Shown: positions 1-7,278 of the stretch, piece after piece | Numbering within the stretch: position 1 is the first letter of the stretch | Layout of the letters: each line of letters opens with the position of its first letter | Assembly: GCA_964580435.1 (NCBI GenBank) | Contig: CAZOKP010000072.1 | Coordinates: 1-13,707 of the forward strand | From: CAZKEW01 sp964580435 | GTDB taxonomy: Bacteria; Acidobacteriota; Aminicenantia; Aminicenantales; UBA8522 | Length of the DNA: 13,707 nucleotides | Direction of reading: 5' to 3' | Translations under genes and position numbers: made by a program | Notes under the pieces: generated by a model | What the model was told of the DNA's origin: nothing | The model's input: the letters and a program-made list of their open reading frames with translations, nothing else | The model's database searches: none

Positions 1-20
1 GGGACTGACACCGTGCCACC
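1..20. repeat. possible REP-like repeat edge
   Basis: The window opens with GGGACTGACACC followed by GTGCCACC. Short GGGAC(T/A)GACACC-type motifs and their complements recur in intergenic palindromes of several deltaproteobacterial and Acidobacteria-like genomes, as far as I recall. Only one copy is visible here and the window cuts it, so the assignment rests on resemblance alone. Positions 21-108 hold nothing else I recognise: the only open stretch there is an 18-codon ATG frame starting at 30. Confidence 0.25.
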
Positions 21-108
21 CACGCCTTTATGCTTGCTGTCCAGATGGCCTTCTCCGCCCACACCCCTCGCCTTGCTCTCGCATAAAAAGAGATGCTTCC
101 GACGCTCC

Positions 109-125
109 ATGATCACCGCAATCCG
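109..125 (+). repeat. left terminal inverted repeat (17 bp)
   Basis: ATGATCACCGCAATCCG is matched without mismatch by the reverse complement of 341-357. The next base on either side of each arm breaks the pairing, so 17 bp is the exact perfect length. Confidence 0.85.
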
Positions 126-340
126 TTGCAGCGACCATTGAAGGTTTAGCCTTCCTGAAGTGTTTTTCGAGGGAACCCTTGTTTTAGGGTGGCGAGGATG
201 TCTGAGCCTGAAGAGACCAAGGGGAAAGGTCAAAGGAGGGCATGTGACAGAGTCCTCGGATGCTTACCGGAGTGGCGAGTTCCGCAGCCGCCGAGAAAAA
301 CGCTGAAGGAACGGCGTGAAAAACCTGAATGGGAGCGAGG

Positions 341-357
341 CGGATTGCGGTGATCAT
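341..357 (-). repeat. right terminal inverted repeat (17 bp)
   Basis: CGGATTGCGGTGATCAT is the exact reverse complement of 109-125 and closes the 249-bp palindromic element upstream of recJ. Confidence 0.85.
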
Positions 358-433
358 TATCTCAATGGCTTGCTTCGCCTGAGCTTCTTGGATTGTGGAT
401 TCCCAGGGATTGTGATAAATTGAAAACCTGATC

Positions 434-2128
434 ATGGAAAATTCCTTGTGGTCGATCGCTCCTCTCCGAGCCGAGGCGGGAATCATTGCCAAAGAACTGG
501 GAATTCCGCTCCCCATCGCTCAAATCCTGACCAACCGCAAAATCCTTTCGCCCGAAGAAGCTAAGACGTTTCTTTTCGGGACCCTGGATAACCTCCACGA
601 CCCGTATCTCTTGGCGGATATGGATAAAGCTGTCGAAAGGATCCTTAGGGCTGTTAGACAGAAGGAGATGATCCTCATTTTTGGGGATTACGATGTGGAT
701 GGAGTCCTCTCGGTGGTTATTCTGCTCAAGGCTTTGAGGTCTCTCGGGGCAGAGGTTGATTACTTCATCCCGGAACGGCTCAAAGACGGGTACGGGATCA
801 AGGAGGACCATCTCAGGATCGTCAGGGAAAAAAAGGCCCGGCTCGTTATCAGCGTCGATTGTGGAATAAAATCTGTAGTTTTCGCCGCCAAGGCAAGAGC
901 AGAGGGGGTGGATGTCATCATCACGGATCATCATCTGCCCGGAGACACCCTGCCCGAAGCTGCAGCCCTGATTAACCCCGTCCTTAAGGATTCTTCCTAT
1001 CCTTGCAAAGCTCTGGCTGGGGTGGGAGTTGTCTATAAGTTGCTTCAAGCGCTCTTGAGCAGGGAAGGCAAGGCCTCAACTTTGCCTCATTATGCCAAGA
1101 TGGTCGCGATCGGGACGATCGCCGACGTGGCCGAGCTCAGAGGAGAGAACAGGCTCCTGGTCAAACAGGGCTTAATCGGGCTGGAAAAAACCTCGAACAT
1201 GGGGCTGAGGAGCCTGCTCGAGAATTGCGGCCTGCAGAAGAAAAGGATCACCGAGGCGGATATCGGGTTCAGGATTGCCCCGAGGATCAATGCCGCCGGC
1301 AGGATGGGAGCGGCTGACGCAGCGGTCAGACTTTTTTTCACTGAGGATGAGGAGGAGTCATGCCGGCTGGCCCTTTGGCTGGATGAGCTTAATGCCAAAA
1401 GGCAGGATGAAGAAGGGAGGATCTATAATGAGGCTCTCAGCAGAGTCAAAAAGAACTCTCTTGACCAGCGCTATAAATTGTTGGTCTTGGGGTGCGAGAA
1501 ATGGCACCGGGGCGTCATCGGGATCGTGGCCTCCAAGCTCAAGGATTTCTTCTACCGGCCCGTCCTGCTGTTCCATTATGAGGACGGGAAAGCTCATGGC
1601 TCGGGCAGAAGCATCAGCGAGTTTTCCCTGATCGGTTGTCTGGACGAATGTCGAGAGTTTTTTCTCGACTATGGTGGACACACCCTGGCCGTGGGGTGCG
1701 TTTTGATGAGAGACCGGCTGGATCTGTTCAAGCAAAAGGTCAACAACGTCGTCCGGGAGAGGCTCGGGGACGAGGAATTGAGAAGAAGGATCCGGATCGA
1801 CGCGCAAATCGACCTTTCTGATGTCGATCGTTCCTTCATCGAGAATTTTCTTCGTCTGACGCCTTTCGGGGTGGGCAACCCCAAGCCTGTTTTTCTCACC
1901 AGGGACGTGGAGATCATGAACTCTCCCCAGCTCATTAAGGATAAACATCTCAAGTTCTTGGCCAGGCAATCCGGCAGGACATTTGAAGCGCTCGGCTGGG
2001 AAAAGGGCGAATGGCTTCCAGAGATTCAAAGGGGAAACAAGGTTGATCTTGTCTATTCTCTTCAGTCCTCGACGTTCCTCGGCGAGGAAAGGTTCAGCCT
2101 TTCGTTTGAAGAGATGAAGAGGACATAA
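434..2128 (+). CDS. recJ: single-stranded-DNA-specific exonuclease RecJ
   Basis: RecJ is a 5'-3' exonuclease on single-stranded DNA used in recombinational repair (RecFOR pathway), base-excision and mismatch repair. At 564 aa it has the usual bacterial RecJ length. The DHH phosphoesterase domain shows GDYDVDG (84-90), VDCG (141-144), TDHH (164-167) and GTIADVAEL (227-235). The DHHA1 part shows RINAAGRMG (284-292), GSGRS (389-393) and YGGHTLAVG (413-421), and the last ~110 residues fit the OB-fold tail. The metal-binding aspartates and histidines are all present, so it should be active. The N-terminus from ATG 434 matches typical RecJ (LGIPLPIAQIL, NLHDPYLLADMDKAVERI), which supports this start although the upstream Shine-Dalgarno is weak. 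It is the first gene of the plus-strand cluster and ends 5 bp before the LptC/A-like gene. Confidence 0.96.
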   Translation: MENSLWSIAPLRAEAGIIAKELGIPLPIAQILTNRKILSPEEAKTFLFGTLDNLHDPYLLADMDKAVERILRAVRQKEMILIFGDYDVDGVLSVVILLKALRSLGAEVDYFIPERLKDGYGIKEDHLRIVREKKARLVISVDCGIKSVVFAAKARAEGVDVIITDHHLPGDTLPEAAALINPVLKDSSYPCKALAGVGVVYKLLQALLSREGKASTLPHYAKMVAIGTIADVAELRGENRLLVKQGLIGLEKTSNMGLRSLLENCGLQKKRITEADIGFRIAPRINAAGRMGAADAAVRLFFTEDEEESCRLALWLDELNAKRQDEEGRIYNEALSRVKKNSLDQRYKLLVLGCEKWHRGVIGIVASKLKDFFYRPVLLFHYEDGKAHGSGRSISEFSLIGCLDECREFFLDYGGHTLAVGCVLMRDRLDLFKQKVNNVVRERLGDEELRRRIRIDAQIDLSDVDRSFIENFLRLTPFGVGNPKPVFLTRDVEIMNSPQLIKDKHLKFLARQSGRTFEALGWEKGEWLPEIQRGNKVDLVYSLQSSTFLGEERFSLSFEEMKRT

Positions 2129-2133
2129 GCAGG

Positions 2134-4017
2134 TTGAAGAAAGTCAGTCTGACGAAGGTCCTGAGAGGCGGCCTCATAGCCGTTTTGGTCTTCGTCATCC
2201 TCAGCATCTCCTGGTATTTGGTCTTTCATCGGCGTCCCCACCCCGTTCCTCCGGTCAAGGTGGAGGACATCACCCCTCAGAAAGTCGAGCGGCAGGAGGG
2301 GATAGAACATCTTTATGCCCGGGGGGAAAGGGTTATCCAGGCCAAAGCCGATAGATATTCCCTGGGTGAGAATAATCGATACTATCTCGAAGGGAATGTC
2401 GAGATCAGGGAACAGGGCAGAGAAGGGCAGCCGGAGATCTTTATTTCAGGGGATAAGGCCAGCCATGACAAAGATTTTCTAGAAGCCTTTCTGGAAGGAA
2501 AGGCCAAGCTCAAGTATGGCGACCTCACGGCAGAGTCGCCTTCATTCTCCTACCAGAAGAGCCTCGACCTGCTTTCAACAGATCAAGCGGTGGTTTTCTC
2601 TTCGGAGAAACTTTCCGGCAAAGCCCTCAAGATGGTCTATTCCTTTAAAGAGGAATCTGTCCGCTTGGAAGGGGAAGTGGAGCTTGAACGCGCTGCTACG
2701 TCTGAGAGCTCTTCGCCTCTCGTGATACGGGGTGATCTCTTAACGTACAGCCGCCGGCGCAAGAAAGGCAGCGGAACGGGGAATGTTACTTTTTCTCTTG
2801 GTGAAAGCCACGGTCAGGCCGACTCCGTCGAATTCGCGCTGACGGCCGATGAGCAGTATCTTGCCTATCTCCTCATGAAAGGAAATGTCCAGGCTTATCT
2901 CATTGAAGACCAAGGTGCGGTTTCGTCGGGAGGAAGCATCATTCTAAGCAAGGCCAGGCAGAGAGAGCTCTCTGCCGACGAGATCAGCCTGAAGGGATTC
3001 CAGGACAGGCCCAAGGTCGATTCTCTGGTAGCGACCGGACATTGTTTCCTGATCTCTTTGACTTCATCAGGGGAACTCGCCGAGGTCCGGTCGGAGGACA
3101 TGCATATAGTTTTTAACACTCAGGGAGGCCTGCGAAGGTTCCGTGCCTTGAAAAATGCGAACATGGTTGAAAAGGGAAAGGACGGAAAGGTCCAGCGGAC
3201 GATGTCCGGCAAAGAAATAGCTATCTCCGCCCAGGGGGCATCGTTGAAAGTTACGGCGGAGACAGAAGGCGAAGCCCGCGTTAACACCAAAGACAGCGAA
3301 ATTACGGCCGGGAGAATTTCTCTTGATCCTCGGAAAGAGATCTTGGATGCTCAAGGCGACGTCAAAGCCATCCTGATGCTCCAGCCGGAGAAGGCGGACA
3401 CTGGGGGCTTTTTTTCCAACGAGAAGCCCGTTTTTATCACCTGCCAAGGGTTGAGATACGAGAAGGACCAGGAACGTTTATTTCTAAGAGAGAACATCAG
3501 GATGTGGCAGGAGAAGAAAATGCTCTTTGCCGAGAAGCTGAGCGTTCTGAAAAAGACGGTGGACCTATCCGGCGAAGGCCGCGTTCGGACCGTCTTTCCG
3601 TTCCTGCCCAAGAAGGAAGGCGAGAAAGAAGATCGCCTTGAAATGGGCGGGGAAAAAATGAACCTGAGCACGGGAAATAATCTTCTGACCTATGAACAAA
3701 ATTGCTGGCTCAAAACCCAGACGATCGACCTGAAGTCGGACTCCCTGTTCGCTTATCTCCAGGAAAAGAAAGGCGAGGTCCAGAGGATCGAGGCCAAAGG
3801 AAAAGTGATCATCACTGAACAACTGAGAGAGGGAAGGGGAGCACAGGCCGTTTATGATTTGGAAAAGGAGACCATCGTCTTGACCGGCAACCCGACCCTC
3901 GTCGATAAAGACAAAGGAGTCATCGAGGGGGATAAATTGACTTTTCATCTGGGTGATGGTAAAATCACGGTTGAAAATAAAGACAGAGAACGCTCGGTCA
4001 CCGTCATCAAATCGTGA
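2134..4017 (+). CDS. LptC/LptA-like LPS transport bridge protein (OstA-like, fused)
   Basis: This 627-aa protein probably forms the periplasmic bridge that carries lipopolysaccharide from the inner-membrane LptB2FG complex to the outer membrane. Residues 12-31 form one hydrophobic membrane anchor after a basic start, as in LptC. The rest is a chain of beta-rich units with the OstA/LptA rhythm. The N-terminal unit (about 55-190) is LptC-like, with YYLEGNVEI and AKLKYGDLTAESPSFSY. The C-terminal unit (about 545-620) is clearly LptA-like: VQRIEAKGKVII, GRGAQAVYDLEKETIVLTG, VIEGDKLTFHL. Ordinary LptC and LptA are each under about 200 aa, so this gene appears to combine both with extra repeats. 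Its start is TTG at 2134, with AAGAGG (2117-2122) as a possible ribosome site; no better in-frame start precedes the membrane helix. lptB follows after 3 bp, which supports the role. Confidence 0.82.
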   Translation: MKKVSLTKVLRGGLIAVLVFVILSISWYLVFHRRPHPVPPVKVEDITPQKVERQEGIEHLYARGERVIQAKADRYSLGENNRYYLEGNVEIREQGREGQPEIFISGDKASHDKDFLEAFLEGKAKLKYGDLTAESPSFSYQKSLDLLSTDQAVVFSSEKLSGKALKMVYSFKEESVRLEGEVELERAATSESSSPLVIRGDLLTYSRRRKKGSGTGNVTFSLGESHGQADSVEFALTADEQYLAYLLMKGNVQAYLIEDQGAVSSGGSIILSKARQRELSADEISLKGFQDRPKVDSLVATGHCFLISLTSSGELAEVRSEDMHIVFNTQGGLRRFRALKNANMVEKGKDGKVQRTMSGKEIAISAQGASLKVTAETEGEARVNTKDSEITAGRISLDPRKEILDAQGDVKAILMLQPEKADTGGFFSNEKPVFITCQGLRYEKDQERLFLRENIRMWQEKKMLFAEKLSVLKKTVDLSGEGRVRTVFPFLPKKEGEKEDRLEMGGEKMNLSTGNNLLTYEQNCWLKTQTIDLKSDSLFAYLQEKKGEVQRIEAKGKVIITEQLREGRGAQAVYDLEKETIVLTGNPTLVDKDKGVIEGDKLTFHLGDGKITVENKDRERSVTVIKS

Positions 4018-4020
4018 AGA

Positions 4021-4746
4021 ATGAGATCCACCTTAAAAGCTATCGGTTTGGCCAAAAGCTACCGCCAGAAGAGGGTCGTGGATGATGTCTCGGTGGAAGT
4101 CAAGCGGGGAGAAATCGTCGGCCTCTTAGGCCCCAACGGAGCTGGAAAGACCACGACTTTTTCCATCATCATCGGCCTCGTCCCCCAGGACGAGGGGAAA
4201 ATCTTTTTGGGAGAGGAAGACATTACCGATCTGCCCATGTACTTGAGAGCTCAAAAAGGGTTGTGCCTTCTTCCTCAGGAGCCCTCCGCTTTCAGGAAGC
4301 TGAGTGTGGAAGACAATCTTCTCTCCATCACGGAGGCGGTGCCGGAGTCCTCTTTCAAGGGGGATGGTCAGGTCGGAAAGGTCCTGCGGGAATTCGGGCT
4401 GGAAAAGCTGGCCAAGTCCAAGGCTTACACACTCTCAGGGGGAGAACGACGAAGGCTCGAGATTGCCCGGGCCATGATGATGCGCCCGGAATTCATCATG
4501 CTGGATGAGCCTTTTACCGGCATCGACCCGTTGGCTGTCCAGGACCTTCGGAAAATCATCCTTGCCTTGAAGGACAAAGGGATCGGGCTCTTGATCACGG
4601 ATCACAGCGTGAGAGAGACCCTGAAAACCACCGACAGGGCTTACATCATCGACCGGGGCAGGATCCTCAAAGAGGGCGTTCCTCAAGAATTGATCCTTTC
4701 CGAGGAAGTCAAGAAATGTTATCTGGGCGAGGATTTCTCCCTTTGA
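4021..4746 (+). CDS. lptB: LPS export ABC transporter ATP-binding protein LptB
   Basis: LptB is the cytoplasmic ATPase that powers extraction of LPS from the inner membrane with LptF and LptG, whose genes are not in this window. The 241-aa length is exactly that of the family. Walker A is GPNGAGKT (37-44), the Q-loop glutamine is Q86, the ABC signature LSGGE is at 138-142, Walker B IMLDE at 159-163 includes the catalytic glutamate E163, and the H-loop histidine is H195 in ITDHSV. The ending KKCYLGEDFSL matches the VYLGEDF tail that marks LptB rather than other ABC ATPases such as LivF. ATG 4021 lies 3 bp after the LptC/A-like stop, so the two are probably co-translated. All catalytic elements are intact. 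Confidence 0.97.
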   Translation: MRSTLKAIGLAKSYRQKRVVDDVSVEVKRGEIVGLLGPNGAGKTTTFSIIIGLVPQDEGKIFLGEEDITDLPMYLRAQKGLCLLPQEPSAFRKLSVEDNLLSITEAVPESSFKGDGQVGKVLREFGLEKLAKSKAYTLSGGERRRLEIARAMMMRPEFIMLDEPFTGIDPLAVQDLRKIILALKDKGIGLLITDHSVRETLKTTDRAYIIDRGRILKEGVPQELILSEEVKKCYLGEDFSL

Positions 4747-4774
4747 GGAGAGACGGAGAGAGGGTTCTTCGACT

Positions 4775-6256
4775 ATGGTTCTAAAGCAGAGGCTTGATCA
4801 GAGGCAGGTTCAGAAGCTGATCTTGGCCCCTGCCCTGCAGCAGGCTATCAAACTGCTCCCGATGACAAACTTGGAGCTGATCGAAGTCATCGATCAAGAG
4901 CTTTCTCAAAACCCTATGCTTGAAGAAGAAACTCCCGAGGGGAAGATCAGGGAGAAAGAGCCAGAGACATCCGGGGCGAGTGAACCGGCTGAAAACGTGG
5001 AGTCGGCTCAGCCCGATGAATTGACTTCGTCGGAGAGCCTGGCGGCCGGCGAAGCGTCCGAAGACCTGGAATTCGAATCCCATTTTCAGGAATATTTTGA
5101 CGACGGGTTTCGTTCTTACTTCTCCGAAAGAAAAGAGGTCCCTTCCCTGGAAAACATCCTGTCCAAGAGTCCGTCTCTCTGGGATCATCTAAACTGGCAG
5201 GCCAACCTGACTTTTTTTGAAAAGGCGGACAGGGATGTCGCCCAGGTGATCATCGGAAACATCAACGAAGATGGCTATCTTGCCGTTTCTGAAGACGAAC
5301 TGGTAGGCACGACGGGCGTGGCCCTGGAAAAGATAAGTGAAGTCCGGTACAAGATCAGGTCCTTTGACCCGGTCGGAGTCGGCAGCCTCGACCTCAAAGA
5401 AGCCCTGCTGGCTCAGATGGACTATCTCAAGATTGATGACGAGGTCACCCGGCAGATCGTCCACAACCATCTTGGGCTTCTTGAAAAATCGGACTTTGTC
5501 CATCTGGCAAAGCTTCTGGGCCTGTCCCTTCAGGACGTCAAGAACCATATCGAGGTGATCAAAAGGCTGGACCCCACTCCCGGAAGAAAATACAGCCAGG
5601 AAAAGACAGCCTATGTGGTTCCCGATATCGTCGTGTCCAAGGAAGAGGATGGTCTCATCGTCAGCCTGAATGACGAAGGCCTCCCTCGGCTGAGAATCAA
5701 CGCTTACTACAGAAAGCTTCTGGCGAAGGCCGCCAAGGAGAATATCGAGGCGTATAATTTCTTAAAGGACAAGTTGAAAAAGGCGCTTTGGTTCCTGCGC
5801 AGCCTTAACCAGCGCGATCACACCGTTTATAAGGTGGCCAAGTACATCGTCGACCGGCAGCGTGACTTTTTTGAAAAAGGGATCGATTACATCAAGCCAC
5901 TCACTCTGATGGAGATCGCCAGAGAAATCGGCGTCCATGAGTCGACCGTCGGCCGGGTTGTAGCCAACAAATTCATGACCACACCCTGGGGGGTCTTTCC
6001 TCTGAAATATTTTTTCCATAAATCGCTGGTGGGCGATTTCGGCGAAGAGATTTCCTCTTTGAAGATCAAGGAGAAGATCAAGAGGCTTGTTGAAAATGAA
6101 GACAAAGGCCGGCCCTTGAGCGATATCGAGATCGGGGACATTTTGGCCCGGAACAATCTGAAGATCGCCCGGCGGACCGTAGCCAAGTACAGAAAACAGC
6201 TCAAGATTCCGTCGTCTCACATCCGCAAAAGAAAATCCATTATGGAGGGAAGCTAA
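4775..6256 (+). CDS. rpoN: RNA polymerase sigma-54 factor RpoN
   Basis: Sigma-54 directs RNA polymerase to -24/-12 promoters and needs AAA+ enhancer-binding activators. The 493-aa protein has the full domain order. The glutamine/leucine-rich region I (1-50) includes LKQRLDQRQVQKLIL and LLPMTNLEL and receives the activator signal. An acidic, low-complexity region II spans about 50-125. The core-binding domain covers about 125-310, with KSPSLWDHLNWQ and INEDGYL. The DNA-binding part has a helix-turn-helix at about 376-400 (LTLMEIAREIGVHESTVGRVV), and the RpoN box ARRTVAKYRK at 465-474 reads the -24 element. A purine-rich GAGAGGG upstream of ATG 4775 can serve as ribosome site. The stop overlaps the hpf start by one base (TAATG). 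This lptB-rpoN-hpf order is widespread in Gram-negative bacteria. Confidence 0.97.
   Translation: MVLKQRLDQRQVQKLILAPALQQAIKLLPMTNLELIEVIDQELSQNPMLEEETPEGKIREKEPETSGASEPAENVESAQPDELTSSESLAAGEASEDLEFESHFQEYFDDGFRSYFSERKEVPSLENILSKSPSLWDHLNWQANLTFFEKADRDVAQVIIGNINEDGYLAVSEDELVGTTGVALEKISEVRYKIRSFDPVGVGSLDLKEALLAQMDYLKIDDEVTRQIVHNHLGLLEKSDFVHLAKLLGLSLQDVKNHIEVIKRLDPTPGRKYSQEKTAYVVPDIVVSKEEDGLIVSLNDEGLPRLRINAYYRKLLAKAAKENIEAYNFLKDKLKKALWFLRSLNQRDHTVYKVAKYIVDRQRDFFEKGIDYIKPLTLMEIAREIGVHESTVGRVVANKFMTTPWGVFPLKYFFHKSLVGDFGEEISSLKIKEKIKRLVENEDKGRPLSDIEIGDILARNNLKIARRTVAKYRKQLKIPSSHIRKRKSIMEGS
6244..6250 (+). promoter_or_regulatory. strong ribosome-binding site for hpf inside rpoN end
   Basis: GGAGGGA lies 5 bases before the hpf ATG at 6256, within the last codons of rpoN. 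Together with the one-base TAATG overlap it indicates translational coupling of rpoN and hpf and fixes the hpf start. Confidence 0.7.
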
Positions 6257-6783
6257 TGGTCGTTCATTTCACAGCCCGGCAGATGGACCTCACGCCCGAA
6301 ATCAAGGCGTATTGCGAGAAAAGGCTCAAAGGGCTGGAAAAATTGATGGGCTCGGTTATAGAGGTCGACCTGATCCTTTCCGTCGAGAAATACCGGCACA
6401 AGGTGGAGATCCATGTCAAGGCCAAGGGAGCAAGCTTGATGATGGTGGAAGAAACCCACGAGATGATGAATTCCCTGAACTTGGCTTTCGAAAATCTTGA
6501 GAAGAAGGTGAAGAAGGAGAGGGAAAAATTCAGGGCGAAGAAAAGGCGAAAGGGACGGGAGAGAAAGCAATCCTCTTGGTCTTCCGAGACGGAGGCCGAG
6601 CCAACGAAAAGAATCATCAAAAGCCAGGCCTATTCCTTGAAGCCCCTGCCCTTGGAAGAAGCCCTTCTTCAATTTGACCTCGAGGGCAAGGACGTTTTCC
6701 TTTTCCGGAAACAGGGTTCTGAAAAGTGGGCCGTCATCTACCGCCGCAAAGACGGCCATTATGGCTTGATCGAACCAGAATAG
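6256..6783 (+). CDS. hpf: ribosome hibernation promoting factor, long form (HPF)
   Basis: HPF binds the decoding centre of idle 30S subunits and, in its long form, dimerises ribosomes into inactive 100S particles through its C-terminal domain. The 175-aa protein has the N-terminal S30AE fold at 1-95 (FTARQMDLTPEIKAYCEKRL, VEIHVKAKG, MMNSLNLAFENLEKKV). A very basic linker follows (83-105, rich in K and R). The C-terminal S30AE dimerisation domain spans about 119-175 (RIIKSQAYSLKPLPLEEALLQ, FLFRKQGSEKWAVIYRRKDGHYGLIEP). It is therefore the long type found in most phyla rather than the short enterobacterial HPF/YfiA. It overlaps rpoN by one base and precedes ptsN, the usual position for this protein, which was formerly called a sigma-54 modulation protein. 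Confidence 0.95.
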   Translation: MVVHFTARQMDLTPEIKAYCEKRLKGLEKLMGSVIEVDLILSVEKYRHKVEIHVKAKGASLMMVEETHEMMNSLNLAFENLEKKVKKEREKFRAKKRRKGRERKQSSWSSETEAEPTKRIIKSQAYSLKPLPLEEALLQFDLEGKDVFLFRKQGSEKWAVIYRRKDGHYGLIEPE

Positions 6784-6807
6784 GCCGTCGAGAGAAAGGC
6801 AAAAGGC

Positions 6808-7278
6808 GTGAAAATTCATCCCTTGCTGACGGAAGACACGATCATCGTTGACCTCCATTCCCTGGAACGAGATGCCGTCCTTGAAGAGATGGCCCATTTC
6901 TTGAAGGACAAAGAGGTCATCAGCCAAGAGAAAGAGCTGTTGGAGAAACTCATTCAAAGGGAAAGGCTGGGAAGCACGGCGATCGGCGAAGGAATCTCTA
7001 TCCCGCACTGCAAGCTGAAAGAGGTCAAAAATGCCCTTGTGGGCGTGGCTATCTCTAAAAAAGGCGTGGATTTCGGGTCGATCGATAAAAAGCCGACGCA
7101 CATCTTTTTCCTGGTCATCTCTTCCCCTGAGAATCCCAGCCTTAGCCTGCAAGTCCTCGCCGCCATTGCCCAACTTGTGCGGGAATCCTCCTCTCTGGCA
7201 AGGAAGATCATGGGGGCGAAGAACCCGCGAAAGGTGATCGAGGTCATTCGTGAGGAAGAAGATAATATAAATGAATAA
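6808..7278 (+). CDS. ptsN: nitrogen-regulatory PTS enzyme IIA (EIIA-Ntr family)
   Basis: This is a PTS EIIA domain of the fructose/Ntr class that takes phosphate from a phospho-HPr-type carrier. EIIA-Ntr proteins act as regulators (potassium transport, nitrogen and carbon balance) rather than in sugar uptake. The 156-aa length fits a single EIIA domain. The active histidine is H67 in GEGISIPHCK, and THIFFLVISSPE (97-108) followed by LQVLAAIAQLV is the family signature. The start is GTG 6808, preceded by GAGAAAGG at a suitable distance; ATG starts inside would remove the conserved first strand. It sits 24 bp after hpf and its end overlaps the hprK start by 8 bp. No EIIB or EIIC gene accompanies it. 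Confidence 0.93.
   Translation: MKIHPLLTEDTIIVDLHSLERDAVLEEMAHFLKDKEVISQEKELLEKLIQRERLGSTAIGEGISIPHCKLKEVKNALVGVAISKKGVDFGSIDKKPTHIFFLVISSPENPSLSLQVLAAIAQLVRESSSLARKIMGAKNPRKVIEVIREEEDNINE

Larger units (their letters stand above)
109..357. mobile_element. MITE-like palindromic element with 17-bp terminal inverted repeats
   Basis: The first 17 bases, ATGATCACCGCAATCCG at 109-125, are the exact reverse complement of the last 17, at 341-357. Inside the perfect tips the two arms keep imperfect inverted similarity for about 60-70 more bases. For example, CCATTGAAGGTTT on the left corresponds to CCATTCAGGTTT read on the other strand, and GTGTTTTTCGAGG corresponds to GCGTTTTTCTCGG. The whole 249 bp could fold into a long hairpin with a central loop of roughly 100 bases. 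No transposase fits in it and I see no clear target-site duplication. A non-autonomous transposable element (MITE) or large REP/BIME-type repeat fits best; a structured RNA is an alternative. It ends 76 bp before recJ. Confidence 0.5.

Noticed and set aside
198..353. A 51-codon plus-strand frame (ATG at 198) rich in K, R, E and P inside the palindromic element
   Set aside because: It ends inside the right terminal repeat, has no convincing ribosome site or domain, and its sequence is constrained by the palindromic arms. It is better explained as a by-product of the repeat.
388..418. Possible recJ promoter TTGGAT with 19-base spacer and TGATAA
   Set aside because: Both boxes are weak matches and the spacer is long, so it does not stand out from background. 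The true promoter may lie in or before the palindromic element.
362..1048. Minus-strand open frame (about 228 codons) opposite the start of recJ
   Set aside because: recJ motifs occupy the plus strand throughout, and the antisense translation shows no recognisable domain.
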